13,443 nt of DNA from CAYURR01 sp964446745 (lineage in GTDB: Bacteria; Bacillota; Clostridia; Lachnospirales; WQUN01): contig CAYURR010000077.1 of NCBI GenBank assembly GCA_964446745.1, forward strand, positions 1 to 13,443. Reading direction: 5' to 3'. Positions within the stretch are counted from its first letter, which is position 1. Each line of letters begins with the position of its first letter. Below are positions 7,473 to 13,443 of the stretch, piece by piece. Made by a program: the position numbers and the translations under genes. Under the pieces are notes generated by a model, which saw nothing but the letters and a program-made list of their open reading frames with translations, was not told the origin of the DNA and made no database searches.

Positions 7473-7564
7473 TTGTTTTGTTGTTTATAAATTAGGAACA
7501 ATCGATTACGGATTTCTCAAAATACACATCCGGTAGTGATGATTATATAAAGGAGGTTATTGTC

Positions 7565-8278
7565 ATGTTTAGAAAGGAAATTATATATAAAGGAAACTTG
7601 ACTATACTCTTTTGCATTATACTGTGCTGTGTTTGTGTTGGTTTTTTTAATAGAGGTTCATCACCATACAATCAAAATCCTAATTTATCAAGAAAAGTCG
7701 TAGGCTCCGAAAGAGATACATATTATATGGCTCCATTGAAAAGCTTTGATACAGTTGTTTTCTTCTCTGACTTGATTATTAAAGGGCATGTTGTTGGTGA
7801 GCCTATTCAAGATCAAAAAACAATAGAATACGCACTAATTAGCAGCAAAAATGGCCACTTGCCTGAAATTCCTGTTTCACTGGTAAAAGTAAATATAGAC
7901 GAAGTATTTAAAGGTGATATTACAGAGAACGAGATTATTCTATTGCAAGAAGGTATAGTCGGCGACGACGAAAGTCTTGAGACAAAAGTTAAGAATGATG
8001 GAGAGTACATTTTCTTTTTACTCAAATCTGAGTTCAAGGGCAACGATATTTATATAGCCTATCGAAAAGAAGTAGGAATAATGAAAGTAGAAAAAGCCAG
8101 TAAAAATAATATAACTACATATTCATTATCTAGAGAGCCATTACTCACAAGGTATGATGATATTGATATTAAAATTCTGCTTAATGACATTAGCACATCA
8201 TTAAACAGAACAAAAAATATCAGCGTTAAGGATGCATATGAATTGTATTATGATATGAGTCTCGATGTTGCAGAGTAA
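7565..8278 (+). CDS. Hypothetical membrane-anchored or secreted protein
   Basis: A 237-aa protein I do not recognise. ATG at 7565 has AAAGGAGGT with 8 nt spacing, so the gene is likely real. A basic N-terminus (FRKEIIYKGN) is followed by one hydrophobic stretch (about 12-27, LTILFCIILCCVCVGF), an uncleaved anchor or signal peptide. Two cysteines within it do not form a convincing lipobox. The rest is soluble and presumably outside the cell. SDLIIKGHVVGEP (about 69-81), VKVNIDEVFKGDITENEIIL (107-126) and NDGEYIFFLLK (144-154) look like strands of a small beta-sandwich seen in Firmicute extracytoplasmic proteins, but this is an impression only. Base composition is far more AT-rich than the araD operon upstream. 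It lies alone between the palindromic repeat and a convergent terminator, so it is probably monocistronic. Confidence 0.75.
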   Translation: MFRKEIIYKGNLTILFCIILCCVCVGFFNRGSSPYNQNPNLSRKVVGSERDTYYMAPLKSFDTVVFFSDLIIKGHVVGEPIQDQKTIEYALISSKNGHLPEIPVSLVKVNIDEVFKGDITENEIILLQEGIVGDDESLETKVKNDGEYIFFLLKSEFKGNDIYIAYRKEVGIMKVEKASKNNITTYSLSREPLLTRYDDIDIKILLNDISTSLNRTKNISVKDAYELYYDMSLDVAE

Positions 8279-8303
8279 GAAGGAGTAAATGCCTTCCTGC
8301 CAT

Positions 8304-8336
8304 AAAAAAACCCTCCATGTTTTTTATCATGGAAGG
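8304..8336 (-). terminator. Intrinsic terminator of the ABC exporter operon
   Basis: On the minus strand CCTTCCATG (8336-8328), an 8-nt loop ATAAAAAA and CATGGAGGG (8319-8311) form a 9-bp stem with one G-U pair. Seven T residues follow (8310-8304). It sits about 60 nt after the ABC stop codon at 8395. On the plus strand the same region can form a longer, weaker hairpin (8292-8336), but no T-run follows it, so termination of the upstream plus-strand gene is doubtful. Confidence 0.8.
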
Positions 8337-8394
8337 ACTGTTTACAGATAATTATTAACACAATTACTATTGTATCAAGCGGTATATATACTAT

Positions 8395-10053
8395 CTACAC
8401 GCTCACTATTCTGTCACAGAGGCTGATAGACGATGCTCTGTGGGCGACTACAATAATTGTTTTATCTTTTGCAATATTACGTATAGCATCGTGAACAATG
8501 TTTTCGCTGTATTGGTCGAGGGCACTTGTCGCTTCATCAAAAATAAAAATATCCACATCGCGTAAGAATAATCGTGCCAAGACCAATCGTTGACGCTGAC
8601 CACCGGACAACTTAATCCCTTTTTCACCTATTACAGTATCCAACCCACTCGGTAACCCACATATAAAATCATGGATGTACGCCTTTTCACATGCATCAAT
8701 CAGTTCACTATCTGATGCACTACTGTTACCATAGAGTAAATTTTCACGGATAGTACAATTAAACAAGGTATTTTCCTGCATAACAAATCCGATACGTTTA
8801 TGCACCTCAAACAAATCGATCTTGCTTAAATCTACGCCCCCGAACGAAACAGAACCACTCGTAGGGGTCACCATTCCGGTAATAAGCTTTAACAATGTTG
8901 TTTTACCACATCCACTCTTTCCTGTGATTGCAACACGTTCGCCTTTACCGATATGTAAATTGATATTATGCAACACATCCTTATCGGTATTCGGATAAGC
9001 AAAACATACATTTTCAAGTTTCATTTCAATGTCATCATTTGGTATAAGACAGCTTTTTATTTCAACATTCTCCCTACGGTCAAGCTCAGCCATCAGCCGC
9101 TCGGTAAACGGCATATTGGCTTGCAACTCTGCATCGGTGCTTGAGACGGATTTAATGGCATTTGAGAGCATACCGAAATACATAGCAAAGACTAGTAAAT
9201 TGCTTACCTCTAAATTGCCGCCGATAATAAGCAGTCCACCGATAAAATATAATCCAAACTGCATGAAGAATTCATCTTTGATTTTCGGAATAACAAGCAC
9301 CCGAGCTGTCCAGTAATTTATCCACTTACCAAAGTATAGGGCAAAATTGTGAAGATAACGGATAAACTGATACTCTTGCTGACGCGCAAGGTTTAAGGCT
9401 TTTACTTCTCTCCAACCTTGGACAGAAACATGTAACCAAGCCGACATTTTTTGGTCGTTTTCTCTATTGGTATCATTGAGGACTCTTTCTTTTTTGCTCA
9501 ATGCATTATCAATCCAAAATGTCAAAGGGATTGATATAATCGAAAATAGCGCTAAGCGCCAGTCGATAACAAAGAGTAATACCAAACTACCAAGCAAGGT
9601 AACATATGATATTGCATAGTCAATGGTTTGTTGTCCGGCAAAGTTCTCTATTTGTCCGGTATCATCATCAAGGCGCATTTTCATGTCACCGATAGATGCC
9701 GTTTCATATTCTGGAAACGGGAGCCTAAATAAGCCTTGCCAGATTTTATATTTTGTACGATAGAGCATAGTATTGACAAGCGTATAGCTTGCATAATTTT
9801 TTATATAGCCTATCGCAACACCAATAAAATATATCCCAAGATAACCGACTACAACAAATACCATCTTATTAAATTGCTTACCTAAAATAACATCATCGAT
9901 AAACAGCTTGTAAAACAACGGATTAATAAATCCCATTAGCATTGAGATTATGCTCAGGGCGAAATTCAATATAAAAAATCGTTTAACACCATCAGTAAAT
10001 GGAAGTAAATGCTTTAATACGTTGATACGGTACTTGATCTTTCTAAACATCAT
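8395..10053 (-). CDS. ABC exporter half-transporter (TMD-NBD), second subunit
   Basis: A 552-aa fused membrane and ATPase subunit of a type IV ABC exporter. I chose ATG at 10053 (a second ATG follows at 10050) because GGAGG lies 6 nt upstream. The longer frame would begin inside the preceding gene with no sign of a ribosome site. Residues about 20-320 carry the transmembrane helices. The ATPase domain has Walker A GKSGCGKTT (378-386), Q-loop Gln426, signature LSGGQ (482-486), Walker B IFIFDE (502-507, catalytic Glu507) and switch His538. The protein ends at DRIVSV, just after the H-loop, and lacks the usual final 25-40 residues of the domain; none of the three frames beyond the stop restores them. 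It overlaps the first ABC gene by 11 nt and should form a heterodimer with it. Cargo is unknown; no C39 peptidase domain is present. Confidence 0.9.
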   Translation of the reverse strand: MMFRKIKYRINVLKHLLPFTDGVKRFFILNFALSIISMLMGFINPLFYKLFIDDVILGKQFNKMVFVVVGYLGIYFIGVAIGYIKNYASYTLVNTMLYRTKYKIWQGLFRLPFPEYETASIGDMKMRLDDDTGQIENFAGQQTIDYAISYVTLLGSLVLLFVIDWRLALFSIISIPLTFWIDNALSKKERVLNDTNRENDQKMSAWLHVSVQGWREVKALNLARQQEYQFIRYLHNFALYFGKWINYWTARVLVIPKIKDEFFMQFGLYFIGGLLIIGGNLEVSNLLVFAMYFGMLSNAIKSVSSTDAELQANMPFTERLMAELDRRENVEIKSCLIPNDDIEMKLENVCFAYPNTDKDVLHNINLHIGKGERVAITGKSGCGKTTLLKLITGMVTPTSGSVSFGGVDLSKIDLFEVHKRIGFVMQENTLFNCTIRENLLYGNSSASDSELIDACEKAYIHDFICGLPSGLDTVIGEKGIKLSGGQRQRLVLARLFLRDVDIFIFDEATSALDQYSENIVHDAIRNIAKDKTIIVVAHRASSISLCDRIVSV

Positions 10054-11791
10054 AATCAACCTCCCCTTTAATGGCAAATAAGGTCTTGAACAGTTCGCTG
10101 TCGCAAGCCATTCTGCTTGGCTCTCCGATTTCACAGATCTTGCCATGTTCCAGTATCGCGGCTTTATCGCAGAGCATAACCGAGCTTTGCCTGTGGGCGA
10201 TTACAATAGAGGTTCTGCCTTTTAGCACATTATTCCACGCGTCGTGAATAGCCTCTTCTGTTTCATTATCAAGAGACGAGGTTGCCTCATCAAATATTAT
10301 GATCTTTGGGTTTTTAAGGTATATCCGTGCAATCGCTATCCTTTGTTTTTGTCCGCCGGAAAGCCCGATGCCGTTTTTGCCGATGATGGTATCCATTTCG
10401 TTAGGCAATGTTTTGATAAACTCCCATATGCCTGAGTTTATGCATGCATTTTTAATTTCATCATTATTAGCGTTTTTATTTCCGAGCAGGATATTATCTT
10501 TTATTGAACCATCAAAGATCAGTACATCTTGAGCGATTAACCCTATGTTATGACGAATGGACTTCAAACTACACTCCGAAAGCTTTTGCCCATCAATGAT
10601 AATCTCACCCACTTGCGGACGATAAAAACCTATAAGCATATAGGCGAGCGTGCTTTTACCCGAGCCGCTTTTTCCTACAAGTGCATACTTCTCTGCTGCC
10701 GATACATCAAGGTAAAAGCGGTCAAGCACAATATCGTTTTTGTTATATGCAAACGTAATATTCTCAAAACTGATGTTTCCATTTGTAATTATTAGCTCAT
10801 TTTTGCCATTATCATCTTCTACTGGGGATTGCATAAAATCATGTATTCTTTGGATATATGAGACCCTGTTTTGAGCGTCAAGATAGGAATTGCTTGTTCG
10901 TTTAAATACCTCTGTTAATTGGGAATAAAACGCAACGATGATAGTCAACAGGCCTATGGTGATATTACCGGACATAGCCAGAAATCCCGCAAATGTAAAA
11001 ATGGAGAGTTGAATAATTAAATTTACCAGCGTAACAATATTGTTTGCGGTAATTGTTGAAATCCCCGACTTAATATTTACAGCAAACATTTTTTTGTGGT
11101 TTTCTTCAAATGTCTTATTAGTTTTCGGCACAGCTCCGAGCATGCGTATATCTCTGAGTGCCGATAATATCTCATAAACCCAGCTGATGTAACTACCGTA
11201 GTACTCCCTTTGTTTATCGCCATAAGCACGAATCTTCTTGCCAAACTTTGCGTTTATGAATACAGATATAGGTGCAGCTATAACCACAAACAATCCAATC
11301 TGCCAGCTTATTATAAATAGATAAACCGAAATGACGACTATACTTATAATGCCATTTGCATAGTGGATGATGTTACGGATAACGAAATGCATACATTCGC
11401 TCGAATATGAACCGATAGTAGAAATGATATCCCCGGTTGATGCATCAGTCATATACTGCGCATCGCATTTTTGCAAATGCCGGAAGATATCTCTTTTAAT
11501 ATCAAATGTATACATACTCATTAGGTAATGGTGCTGAGCATAAATCAAAAAATACAAAATACAAGAAAACACCGACATTATCACAAAAACCAAGCTAATC
11601 TTAATAAAGATATCAAGGTTTTTGTAATAGACAATTTCATCTATCATAATGCCGAATAATATCGGCATTGCAATTGATAGGACCATATCAAAAAACCAAC
11701 CGAAATAGAACATAATAAAGTTGCGTTTATGCTTGCTTATGTATTTTGATAAAAACTTAATAGCTGTAAAGTAGTTAAGCTTTTTTGTCAT
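10043..11791 (-). CDS. ABC exporter half-transporter (TMD-NBD), first subunit
   Basis: A 582-aa ABC exporter half-transporter. Transmembrane segments fall within about residues 24-300 (for example 27-50, 64-85, 143-178, 250-290). The ATPase domain has Walker A GKSGSGKST (373-381), Q-loop Gln421, signature LSGGQ (477-481), Walker B IIIFDE (497-502) with Glu502, and switch His533. A normal tail follows (EHGKICEIGEPSR). Both subunits keep the catalytic glutamate and a canonical signature, so both sites look ATPase-competent, unlike many asymmetric heterodimers. The start ATG overlaps the stop of the small membrane gene as ATGA, implying translational coupling. Likely role: export of a peptide, lipid or drug across the membrane. 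No cargo gene is recognisable next to it. Confidence 0.93.
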   Translation of the reverse strand: MTKKLNYFTAIKFLSKYISKHKRNFIMFYFGWFFDMVLSIAMPILFGIMIDEIVYYKNLDIFIKISLVFVIMSVFSCILYFLIYAQHHYLMSMYTFDIKRDIFRHLQKCDAQYMTDASTGDIISTIGSYSSECMHFVIRNIIHYANGIISIVVISVYLFIISWQIGLFVVIAAPISVFINAKFGKKIRAYGDKQREYYGSYISWVYEILSALRDIRMLGAVPKTNKTFEENHKKMFAVNIKSGISTITANNIVTLVNLIIQLSIFTFAGFLAMSGNITIGLLTIIVAFYSQLTEVFKRTSNSYLDAQNRVSYIQRIHDFMQSPVEDDNGKNELIITNGNISFENITFAYNKNDIVLDRFYLDVSAAEKYALVGKSGSGKSTLAYMLIGFYRPQVGEIIIDGQKLSECSLKSIRHNIGLIAQDVLIFDGSIKDNILLGNKNANNDEIKNACINSGIWEFIKTLPNEMDTIIGKNGIGLSGGQKQRIAIARIYLKNPKIIIFDEATSSLDNETEEAIHDAWNNVLKGRTSIVIAHRQSSVMLCDKAAILEHGKICEIGEPSRMACDSELFKTLFAIKGEVDYDV

Positions 11792-11976
11792 ATACCCTTA
11801 CCCGCCTTAATAAAAATTAATTCAAACAGCGATTTTGTGCCGTCAGCATAATCCACTTGCAAGGTTATAGTCATATATAGAAATAAAACAGCCCCAATAA
11901 TTAGAAATAAATAAAATATTACAGGAGTCTTGATTATATATTTCACATATAACTTTGAAATATTTTGTTTCTTCAT
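11788..11976 (-). CDS. Small single-pass membrane protein, first gene of the ABC operon
   Basis: A 62-aa protein with a basic N-terminus (MKKQNISKLYVKYIIK), one hydrophobic helix (about 18-37, TPVIFYLFLIIGAVLFLYMT) and a ~25-residue tail likely outside the cell. GGAGGG lies 7 nt before the ATG, and the stop overlaps the ABC start (ATGA), so it is a real operon member. I do not recognise a family. The shape (short cytoplasmic lead, one helix, start of an outer domain) resembles the N-terminus of a HlyD-type membrane-fusion protein, so it may be a truncated adaptor or a dedicated small accessory subunit. It has no leader-like double-glycine site and does not look like an exported bacteriocin. 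Confidence 0.75.
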   Translation of the reverse strand: MKKQNISKLYVKYIIKTPVIFYLFLIIGAVLFLYMTITLQVDYADGTKSLFELIFIKAGKGI

Positions 11977-12010
11977 ATATTAACCCTCCAATAAAAATTG
12001 CTCGCAACTA

Positions 12011-12052
12011 TATTGTAATACCTTCTATATTTGTTACAATAAACAATATCAA
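12011..12052 (-). promoter_or_regulatory. Promoter and inverted-repeat operator of the ABC exporter operon
   Basis: On the minus strand TTGATA (12052-12047), a 17-nt spacer and TATAGA (12029-12024) form a good promoter, with a start expected near 12017. A perfect inverted repeat, TATTGTAA (12011-12018), 15 nt, TTACAATA (12034-12041), brackets the -10: one half lies in the spacer, the other at the transcription start. A further half-site-like ACAATAT lies at 12043-12049. The divergent AraC-family gene is the natural candidate binder. Confidence 0.65.
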
Positions 12053-12061
12053 GTAATTAAC

Positions 12062-12067
12062 TATACT
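12062..12067 (+). promoter_or_regulatory. Possible -10 of the AraC-family gene
   Basis: TATACT lies about 40 nt before the regulator start. No good -35 is found at 16-18 nt; the upstream bases belong to the operator region of the divergent promoter. The promoter may therefore be weak or depend on an activator. Confidence 0.35.
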
Positions 12068-12107
12068 TTTTACAGTGGAAGACTGCTGTGTGAAACGGAG
12101 GTAACAT

Positions 12108-12995
12108 ATGCCGCAAGTCGACAGACACAGAGAAAGAATTGTCCCTATTGAATTTGAGAGCCATGAAACATTTTCAGCATTACCTTTAGACGAAAGGGTT
12201 ACACTTGTATTAATCACGAGCGGACACGCATGCTTTATATTGAATAACGAACCCGTTACTCTTAACGCTCCTTGTATTATGCTTTTATCGTGTTACGACA
12301 CGATAAATTTGGTAGATCAAAACCGTCTCTCGGCTAAATCATTTTCATTTTATCCATGCTTTATGAATTCGTCGTTGACCTTCGAAGCGCTGTCAGAGAA
12401 TAAGTTTACAGAAATGGAGGACGAGCACGATCGTAATCTGATCAGTATGTTCCTACGGCGTGATGATGTATATAAAGGATATCTGGATATACCTCCGAAA
12501 ACCTATCTGCGTTTAAGTGAATGGCTTGCTATTATAGGAACGGAGACCGCTTCTCAAAGTGACGGATATTGGACTTGCCGCATTAGGAGATATTTATTGC
12601 AATCGCTTTATTTGATTGAGGATATTTATATGGAGCAGATTAATAAATCAAAACAAAAAATAAATAAAGCTCCTGTAAATCTTGTTCTCGAATATATCCA
12701 TACAAATTATCCAAATGAGATTTCATTAAAAGGTATCTGTAATCTTGTTCATATGGACAGAACAACCTTAACAAATAAATTCAAATTACAGGTTGGTAGA
12801 ACGGTTATGGATTACTTGTTATATTATCGTATAAAAATAGCTTGTGAGGCTCTTAGTCATACCAATTTATCACTTGCGGAAATATCTGAAGCCGTGGGAT
12901 TTAAATATGATACGCACTTTATTAAACAATTTACAGCTAAGCAAGGTATGACGCCGACAGAATATCGACACAGCGAATGGGATAGAAAAACATGA
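12108..12995 (+). CDS. AraC/XylS-family transcriptional regulator
   Basis: A 295-aa regulator. The C-terminal two-helix DNA-binding domain spans about 190-287. VNLVLEYIHTNYPNEISLKG (190-209) leads into the first helix-turn-helix (about 206-226, with HMDRTTLTNKFK), and LSLAEISEAVGFKYDTHFIK (254-273) is the second. The domain ends with the family tail GMTPTEYR (280-287). The N-terminal ~100 residues (VTLVLITSGHACFILNNEPV, 31-50) fit a cupin-like sensing domain, expected to bind a small ligand. ATG at 12108 has GGAGG 6 nt upstream. It is divergent from the ABC exporter operon, and the shared spacer contains a perfect inverted repeat over the exporter promoter. A local inducer-dependent switch for the exporter is therefore the simplest reading. 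The ligand is unknown. Confidence 0.92.
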   Translation: MPQVDRHRERIVPIEFESHETFSALPLDERVTLVLITSGHACFILNNEPVTLNAPCIMLLSCYDTINLVDQNRLSAKSFSFYPCFMNSSLTFEALSENKFTEMEDEHDRNLISMFLRRDDVYKGYLDIPPKTYLRLSEWLAIIGTETASQSDGYWTCRIRRYLLQSLYLIEDIYMEQINKSKQKINKAPVNLVLEYIHTNYPNEISLKGICNLVHMDRTTLTNKFKLQVGRTVMDYLLYYRIKIACEALSHTNLSLAEISEAVGFKYDTHFIKQFTAKQGMTPTEYRHSEWDRKT

Positions 12996-13037
12996 CATAG
13001 CAAAAAAGCTAACAAGGCTTGGTATAGGCAATATAAA

Positions 13038-13205
13038 AGAGGAATTGTAAGTATATCTTATGCAAAATCAAATGACGTTGTTGTTATCTGTATCAACAAT
13101 ATGGGCAAAATAATAGATGGGCAAAGCAAGCAACGGATATTTGTAAAGTTTTATCAATTTGATAAATCACACAGTCAGAGTGGAAACGGCTTGGGCCTTT
13201 CGTAA
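13038..13205 (+). pseudogene. Relic of a sensor histidine kinase ATPase domain
   Basis: This open stretch has no start codon of its own kind and no plausible ribosome site, yet encodes a recognisable HATPase_c tail. It begins RGIVSISYAKSND, then VVVICINNMGKI in the place of the G1/N-type DNGxGI block, then RIFVKFYQFDKSHS matching the F-box (IFEKFYQ-type), and ends SGNGLGLS at the G2 box, where TAA stops it. A working kinase would continue another ~50 residues and would need an upstream dimerisation and histidine region, which is absent. The G1 block has lost the conserved DxGxG pattern. The fragment follows the AraC gene directly and is AT-rich like it. I read it as a deletion remnant of a two-component system. 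Confidence 0.7.
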
Positions 13206-13229
13206 GTCAGCACACATTCGGGTCAAAAC

Positions 13230-13244
13230 GTATTGATACAATAC
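13230..13244. promoter_or_regulatory. Short palindrome upstream of the secreted protein gene
   Basis: GTATTG and CAATAC are separated by ATA, a perfect 6-bp dyad about 28 nt before the next start codon. It could be an operator. I could not place a convincing -35/-10 pair around it, so its role is open. Confidence 0.3.
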
Positions 13245-13272
13245 TTATAAATAATATTGAAGGAGGAGATTT

Positions 13273-13443
13273 ATGAAAAAGAAAACAATCGGAGCATCAG
13301 CAATCATTGCGGCACTATTGCTTACCGTAACCATTCCACAAGTACAGGCATTTGCCGTTTCAGCCCTGTCTGTATTCCGAGTTGATGGCACCAGAACCAT
13401 CAATATCTCACTTGATGACATCAGCCAGATGGCTGTAGCCGCA
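13273..13443 (+). CDS. Secreted protein, N-terminal part only (cut by window edge)
   Basis: The first 57 residues of an exported protein. A classical signal peptide is seen: MKKKT, a hydrophobic core (about 6-21, IGASAIIAALLLTVTI), and a likely cleavage near VQAFA (24-28). The mature part begins with ALSVFRVDGTRTINISLDDI, a pattern met in uncharacterised Firmicute secreted proteins; I do not assign a family. AGGAGG lies 6 nt before the ATG, a strong ribosome site. It is separated from the histidine kinase relic by 67 nt, and a short palindrome lies between them. Function cannot be judged from this fragment. Confidence 0.8.
   Translation, partial: MKKKTIGASAIIAALLLTVTIPQVQAFAVSALSVFRVDGTRTINISLDDISQMAVAA

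Noticed and set aside
10054..10146. 31-residue N-terminal extension of the second ABC subunit
   Set aside because: It would lie inside the first ABC gene, has no ribosome binding site, and GGAGG directly precedes the ATG at 10053.
11788..11976. The 62-aa gene as a bacteriocin or pheromone precursor for the exporter
   Set aside because: It has a central membrane helix and no double-glycine leader, and the ABC subunits lack a C39 peptidase domain.
12008..12217. 69-codon minus-strand open frame with a hydrophobic stretch in the exporter/AraC spacer
   Set aside because: It overlaps the AraC start and crosses the exporter promoter and operator. The alternative genes have clear ribosome sites.
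1..13443. tRNA, rRNA, transposase or integrase genes
   Set aside because: I looked on both strands and saw no tRNA-like cloverleaf with TTCGA/TTCAA arms in place, no rRNA segments and no recombinase motifs, so none is claimed.

Overview
The window looks like a low-to-moderate GC Firmicute, most likely a gut or anaerobic member of the Clostridia. The reasons are strong AGGAGG-type ribosome binding sites, a BlaI/M56 regulatory pair, a COG2407-type sugar isomerase, a GH129-like intracellular glycosidase and clostridial-style ABC exporter genes. This placement is an inference from gene families; there is no rRNA or other marker to fix it.

Layout. (1) Positions 1-1843, minus strand: a BlaI-type repressor overlapping a BlaR1/MecR1-type M56 membrane metallopeptidase that runs off the left edge. 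Their promoter is covered by a clear inverted-repeat operator. (2) Positions 1844-7472: a sugar block. A GH129/GH101-related glycoside hydrolase is divergent from an operon encoding a fucose/arabinose isomerase-family protein, an S41-family putative lipoprotein peptidase and L-ribulose-5-phosphate 4-epimerase (AraD). The 172-bp divergent spacer holds promoters for both directions and a TGGTATACCA palindrome. A 100-bp imperfect palindromic repeat closes the operon at 7373-7472, and a partial copy of it sits at 1844-1870, at the other end of the block. (3) Positions 7565-8278: an AT-rich orphan gene for a membrane-anchored or secreted protein of unknown function. (4) Positions 8304-12995: an AT-rich export module. 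Two half-size ABC exporters and a 62-aa single-pass membrane protein form an overlapping minus-strand operon that ends in a good intrinsic terminator. A divergent AraC-family regulator and a promoter overlapped by a perfect 8-bp inverted repeat lie at its head. (5) Positions 13038-13443: a decayed fragment of a sensor histidine kinase ATPase domain, then the start of a secreted protein cut by the right edge.

How the parts may work together. The glycosidase could release a sugar inside the cell, the isomerase could convert an aldose to a ketose, and AraD could epimerise the pentulose 5-phosphate into the pentose phosphate pathway. No kinase or transporter for this route is visible in the window. 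The ABC pair, the small membrane protein and the AraC regulator look like an inducible heterodimeric exporter with unknown cargo. The BlaI/M56 pair is an antirepressor-type stress circuit; no beta-lactamase lies beside it here. The most unusual items are the S41 lipoprotein embedded between two sugar enzymes with a TTGA stop/start overlap, the structured repeat with its partial second copy, the shortened C-terminus of one ABC subunit, and the histidine kinase relic.
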